A stretch of DNA of 64,000 nucleotides from Streptomyces viridochromogenes (GTDB lineage: Bacteria; Actinomycetota; Actinomycetes; Streptomycetales; Streptomycetaceae): assembly GCF_001270495.1 (NCBI RefSeq), contig NZ_LGUR01000218.1:1-64000 (forward strand). Reading direction: 5' to 3'. The notes under the pieces were generated by a model. The model was not told the DNA's origin, searched no databases, and saw only the letters and a list, made by a program, of their open reading frames with translations. Below, one piece after another: positions 61,311 to 64,000 of the stretch. A program made the position numbers and the translations under genes. Within the stretch, counting starts at the first letter, position 1; each line of letters opens with the position of its first letter.

Positions 61311-62624
61311 TCACAGCGGCAGTGACCGGCGGTCGGCAGGACCGCCGGCACCACCCTCAGTGGAATCGAGGGACCGAGGGTGAGTTCCGGCCGGCCGCCC
61401 CTTGGGATGTCGTAGCAGCATCCAGTACCCGCCGGCCGTCACCGTACCCGCCACAGCGCAGGCGCCCCAGACCGCTACGGCTCCGAAGCTGTCCAGGACG
61501 ACGCCACCCGCCACGGGACCGGCGAAGGCCGATGCCGACGAGGCCAGTGCGAAGACGCCCTGGTAACGCCCGCGGGCCTCCGCTGGGGACGACTCGGCCG
61601 CCATGGCCATGGACGCCGGCTCGTGGACCACTTCCCCCAGTGTCCAGACGGCCACCGCGAGCATGTAGAACCCCACGTACGCGGGCAGTCCCGCTCTTCC
61701 GATCAGGGCCATCAGCCCGAATCCCCATCCGAGCAACAGGGCACCGGACGCGAGCATGACCACCGGTCGGCGTTTTCTCGCCCACCGTGTGACCGGTATC
61801 TGCAGGACGACGATCAGCAGGCCGTTGAGCGCCAGCACGCGGCCGTAGTCCGAGGCGCTGAACCCGCTCCGGGTCATGTCGACCGGCAGGGTGGTGAATG
61901 CCTGCTGGAGAACCGTGCCGAGGACGAACGCCAGCCCGACCAGCGCCATGAAGCGCCTGTTCCTCCACACCTGCCGGAGCCCGGTCCGGGGGCCCTTCTC
62001 ACCGGCGACCCTGGTGACCGGTTTCGCCGTCTCCGGGACCCGTGCGAAGACGACCAGGGCGCACAGCACCGTCATCAGCGCGTCGCCGAGGAACAGCCAC
62101 AGATAGCTGTGCCCGGCGATGAAACCGGCCACCACACCCGATACGCCGAATCCGACGTTGATCGCCCAGTAGTTGAGGGCGTAGGCGCGCAGCCGGTCCT
62201 CGGGCCGCAGCAGGTCGACCATCATCGCGGAGACCGCCGGCCTGGAAGCGTTGCTGGTCAGCCCGACCGCGAAGACCACGACCGCGAGCACGACCGGGTG
62301 GGTGACGAAACCGAGCGTCGCCGTCGTCACCCCCGCGCCCAGGGAGGCGAGCAGAAAGGTCCGGCGGCGGCCGATCCGATCGGCCAGCACGCCCCCGACC
62401 ACGGCGGCCAGCCCCCCTCCCAGCCCGTACAGCGCGGCGACCAGACCCGCGTACGCCGCCGAGAAGCCGCGCTGCGTGGTCAGGTACAGGGCGAGGAACG
62501 TGACGACGAAGCCGCCGAGGCGGTTGACGAGCGTGCCGGTCCACAGCCACCAGAAGGCGCGGGGCAGGCCGGAGAGGGTCTCCCGCGCGCTCCGTCTGGC
62601 GTAGGACAGGGCTCTACTCGGCAC
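61311..62624 (-). CDS. MFS transporter (DHA-type drug exporter)
   Basis: 437-aa transporter with twelve predicted TMs and the motif A-like GGVLADRIGRRRTFLL between TM2 and TM3. It is next to the MbtH gene, overlapping its end by 11 bp, so it is co-transcribed with the cluster and probably exports or gives resistance to the product. Confidence 0.92.
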   Translation of the reverse strand: MPSRALSYARRSARETLSGLPRAFWWLWTGTLVNRLGGFVVTFLALYLTTQRGFSAAYAGLVAALYGLGGGLAAVVGGVLADRIGRRRTFLLASLGAGVTTATLGFVTHPVVLAVVVFAVGLTSNASRPAVSAMMVDLLRPEDRLRAYALNYWAINVGFGVSGVVAGFIAGHSYLWLFLGDALMTVLCALVVFARVPETAKPVTRVAGEKGPRTGLRQVWRNRRFMALVGLAFVLGTVLQQAFTTLPVDMTRSGFSASDYGRVLALNGLLIVVLQIPVTRWARKRRPVVMLASGALLLGWGFGLMALIGRAGLPAYVGFYMLAVAVWTLGEVVHEPASMAMAAESSPAEARGRYQGVFALASSASAFAGPVAGGVVLDSFGAVAVWGACAVAGTVTAGGYWMLLRHPKGRPAGTHPRSLDSTEGGAGGPADRRSLPL

Positions 62625-62883
62625 TGTCCCCGGGTTCCTGCCCCGACGCCGTGTCCCTGCGCGGCTCCGTACCGGTGGAGGACATCACGGCGACGAGGCT
62701 CTTGGGGCGCATGTCGGTCCAGGACCGCTCTATGTACTCCAGGCACTCCTCCCGCCGTGCCCTGCCGAAAACGGGGTTCCAGCCGTCTGGTACCGCCGTG
62801 GCGGCGGGCCAGAGCGAGTGCTGTCCTTCCTCGTTGACCAGGACCAGGAAGTCGGCGTGTTCGTCCTCGAAGGGATTCGCCAC
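62614..62883 (-). CDS. MbtH-family NRPS chaperone
   Basis: 89-aa MbtH-like protein: MANPFEDEHADFLVLVNEEG, HSLWP, VPDGWNPVFG, ECLEYIERSWTDMRP, the invariant Ser/Trp/Leu/Pro pattern. MbtH proteins bind and activate adenylation domains of nonribosomal peptide synthetases, so an NRPS should lie nearby, presumably beyond the right edge. C-terminal 20 residues are a non-conserved tail overlapping the MFS gene. Confidence 0.96.
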   Translation of the reverse strand: MANPFEDEHADFLVLVNEEGQHSLWPAATAVPDGWNPVFGRARREECLEYIERSWTDMRPKSLVAVMSSTGTEPRRDTASGQEPGDSAE

Positions 62884-62954
62884 CGGTTCACCTTTCTCGC
62901 TGCGGGTTGGTGGGTTGGGCTTCTGTCATCAGGTCGCGGATTCACTCGCGGGCT

Positions 62955-63731
62955 TCAGGCGGGCTTCAGACGGGCGAACAGGTCGTCGAGCAGCGCCGGC
63001 GCCTGGTCCGCCAGGTAGAAGTGGCCGCCGTCGAAGCGGCGGACGTCGAAAGTCGACCCGGCGACCGGCTTCCAGGCGTCGACAGCGTCCTGGTCCAGGT
63101 CCGGGTCGGCGTCCCCGCAGTAGACGACGACGGGCGCGGCCAGTTCCGTGAGCGGTGCCTGGTACTGGGCCAGGAGCCGGTAGTCCGCCCGGATCGCGGG
63201 AAGGATCAGTTCGCGCAACTCGGGATGTTCCAGGGCGGCGGCTTCGGTACCGCCGAGCCGGCCGATGAGTTCCACGAGTTCGTCGTCACCGGCCTCGGCG
63301 TACCGGCCGCCCAGCTCCTGACGGCCGGGGCCCGGGCGGCCGGAGACGACAAGGGCGGCCACCGAGGAGCCGTACTCGCGTTCGAGGCAGCGGGCCGTCT
63401 CGTGGGCGACCGAGGCTCCCATGCTGTGCCCGAACAGCGCCAAGGGCTTGTCGAGGAGCCCCGAGCATGCGCGCGCTATCGGCTCCGCCAGCTCCCGCAC
63501 GGTTGCCGCGAAGGGGTCCAGCAGGCGGTCCTCGCGGCCGGGATAGCGGACCCCGATGAGCTCCACGTCATCCGGCGTGAGCTTTTCCCAGGGAGCGAAG
63601 AAGCTCGCCGCTCCCCCGACATGGGGAAAGCAGACCAGTCGTAGACGCGGATCGGGGCTTCGCTTCACCGTCCGGAACCAGGTGTCCGCCGCATCGGCGT
63701 GGGTTCCGTGCATGTCCATGGCCATCGTCAC
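62955..63731 (-). CDS. Type II thioesterase (NRPS/PKS editing)
   Basis: 258-aa alpha/beta-hydrolase thioesterase. N-terminal FPHVGGAASFFAPW, nucleophile Ser103 (FGHSMGASVAHE), YPGREDRL, an Asp in YCGDADPD, and catalytic His in DGGHFYL. Such enzymes remove wrong acyl groups from carrier proteins of NRPS/PKS assembly lines. ATG at 63731; internal ATGs at codons 3, 5 and 7 are possible. Part of a minus-strand operon with MbtH and MFS genes. Confidence 0.95.
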   Translation of the reverse strand: MTMAMDMHGTHADAADTWFRTVKRSPDPRLRLVCFPHVGGAASFFAPWEKLTPDDVELIGVRYPGREDRLLDPFAATVRELAEPIARACSGLLDKPLALFGHSMGASVAHETARCLEREYGSSVAALVVSGRPGPGRQELGGRYAEAGDDELVELIGRLGGTEAAALEHPELRELILPAIRADYRLLAQYQAPLTELAAPVVVYCGDADPDLDQDAVDAWKPVAGSTFDVRRFDGGHFYLADQAPALLDDLFARLKPA

Positions 63732-63732
63732 T

Positions 63733-63768
63733 CAGTTCCTTCAGTTCCTTCAGTTCCTTCAGCGCCTT
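63733..63768 (-). repeat. 9-bp tandem repeat in the leader of the thioesterase gene
   Basis: CAGTTCCTT occurs three times head to tail with a fourth copy CAGCGCCTT. Read in the transcript it is (AAGGAACTG)n, offering several ribosome-binding-like AAGGA sites directly before the ATG. Copy number may vary. Confidence 0.7.
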
Positions 63769-63786
63769 CACGTTCCGTCTCTGCTG

Positions 63787-64000
63787 TCATGTCCGCAGTA
63801 CGGCGCCCAGTTCGACGAGTCCCGCGGTCGCGGCTTCGGCCGCGTCCGGAACCGTGTCCGCGACGGCGATGACGTGGCCCAGACGCCCGCGGAAGTCGTG
63901 CGCGGGAGCGACCTGTTCGCCGGCGGCGCGGTACAGCTCGGCCGCTTCGACCCGTGCGGTGGCGCGGGCGGCGGCCAGCGCGGCGGCCCGCGTGTCCGGA
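63787..64000 (-). CDS. C-terminal fragment of a probable ATP-grasp enzyme (cut by window edge)
   Basis: 71 codons on the minus strand, open to the right edge, ending ELGAVLRT. The visible part, YRAAGEQVAPAHDFRGRLGH, then VIAVADTVPDAAEAA, looks like the last beta-hairpin and helix of ATP-grasp ligases of the amino-acid-ligase/carboxylase type. The assignment rests on a short fragment. It would be upstream in the same operon as the thioesterase. Confidence 0.5.
   Translation of the reverse strand, partial: PDTRAAALAAARATARVEAAELYRAAGEQVAPAHDFRGRLGHVIAVADTVPDAAEAATAGLVELGAVLRT

Overview
The window reads as a chromosomal segment of a Streptomyces species or a close relative. GC is very high, almost every codon ends in G or C, GTG and TTG starts are common, and several gene families are typical of streptomycetes: an XRE/DUF397/RsbW-like ATPase triad, a c-di-AMP riboswitch ahead of a small NlpC/P60 hydrolase, an ECF41 sigma factor, and a Tat-exported PhoD behind a PHO-box-like repeat. 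I saw no tRNA, rRNA, insertion sequence, phage gene or CRISPR array. All CDS starts were chosen by eye from ribosome-binding sites, family N-termini and spacing.

Layout, left to right. 1-2.9 kb: urease genes ureA-ureB-ureC-ureF on the minus strand, with ureF cut by the left edge. 3-4.8 kb: a TetR regulator divergent from a membrane protein, with two near-identical 21-bp repeats between them. 4.9-6.2 kb: an orphan Phd-type antitoxin divergent from a clpP paralogue whose nucleophile serine is displaced by one residue. 6.2-7.3 kb: riboswitch and NlpC/P60 cell-wall hydrolase. 7.4-9.2 kb: RsbW-like ATPase, XRE/DUF5753 regulator and DUF397 protein. 9.3-13.8 kb: biotin synthesis (bioF divergent from bioB-bioA-bioD), with BioB carrying a Cys/Gly-rich tail. 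13.8-18.4 kb: a hypothetical protein, a large LuxR regulator, a secreted lipase and a methyltransferase. 18.5-19.1 kb: an RHH/Doc-like toxin-antitoxin pair. 19.3-24.2 kb: MacB/LolD-like ABC ATPase with a duplicated FtsX permease, an F420-type oxidoreductase and a GNAT enzyme. 24.4-27.6 kb: two CNNM/CBS membrane proteins and an SGNH hydrolase. 27.7-30.9 kb: a Tyr/Gly-repeat surface protein with a sortase-like tail, purB and mug. 30.9-37.2 kb: ABC-2 exporter divergent from a two-component system, then ROK and GntR regulators. 37.4-43.5 kb: ECF41 sigma, alpha/beta hydrolase, EamA transporter with divergent MocR regulator, and PhoD.

43.7-56.6 kb: a TM-ACT-GNAT fusion, two sulfur-related genes (a cystathionine lyase-type enzyme and a rhodanese) each divergent from its own Lrp regulator, a DUF885 peptidase-like protein, an SDR, a 380-bp array of 21/22-bp repeats, an orphan Imm21 immunity protein, the SbcCD nuclease and an unusual Phd-headed protein. 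57-64 kb: the edge of a specialised-metabolite cluster, with an N-terminally extended methyltransferase, a quinone oxidoreductase-like dehydrogenase, a free-standing HMG-CoA synthase homologue, an MFS exporter, an MbtH protein, a type II thioesterase and the C-terminus of a probable ATP-grasp enzyme. The cluster continues past the right edge, so its core synthase and product cannot be read from this window.

The best candidates for something new are the cluster edge (HMGS homologue with MbtH, thioesterase and ATP-grasp remnant), the shifted-serine ClpP sharing control DNA with an orphan antitoxin, the Cys-rich BioB tail, and the 21/22-bp repeat array.
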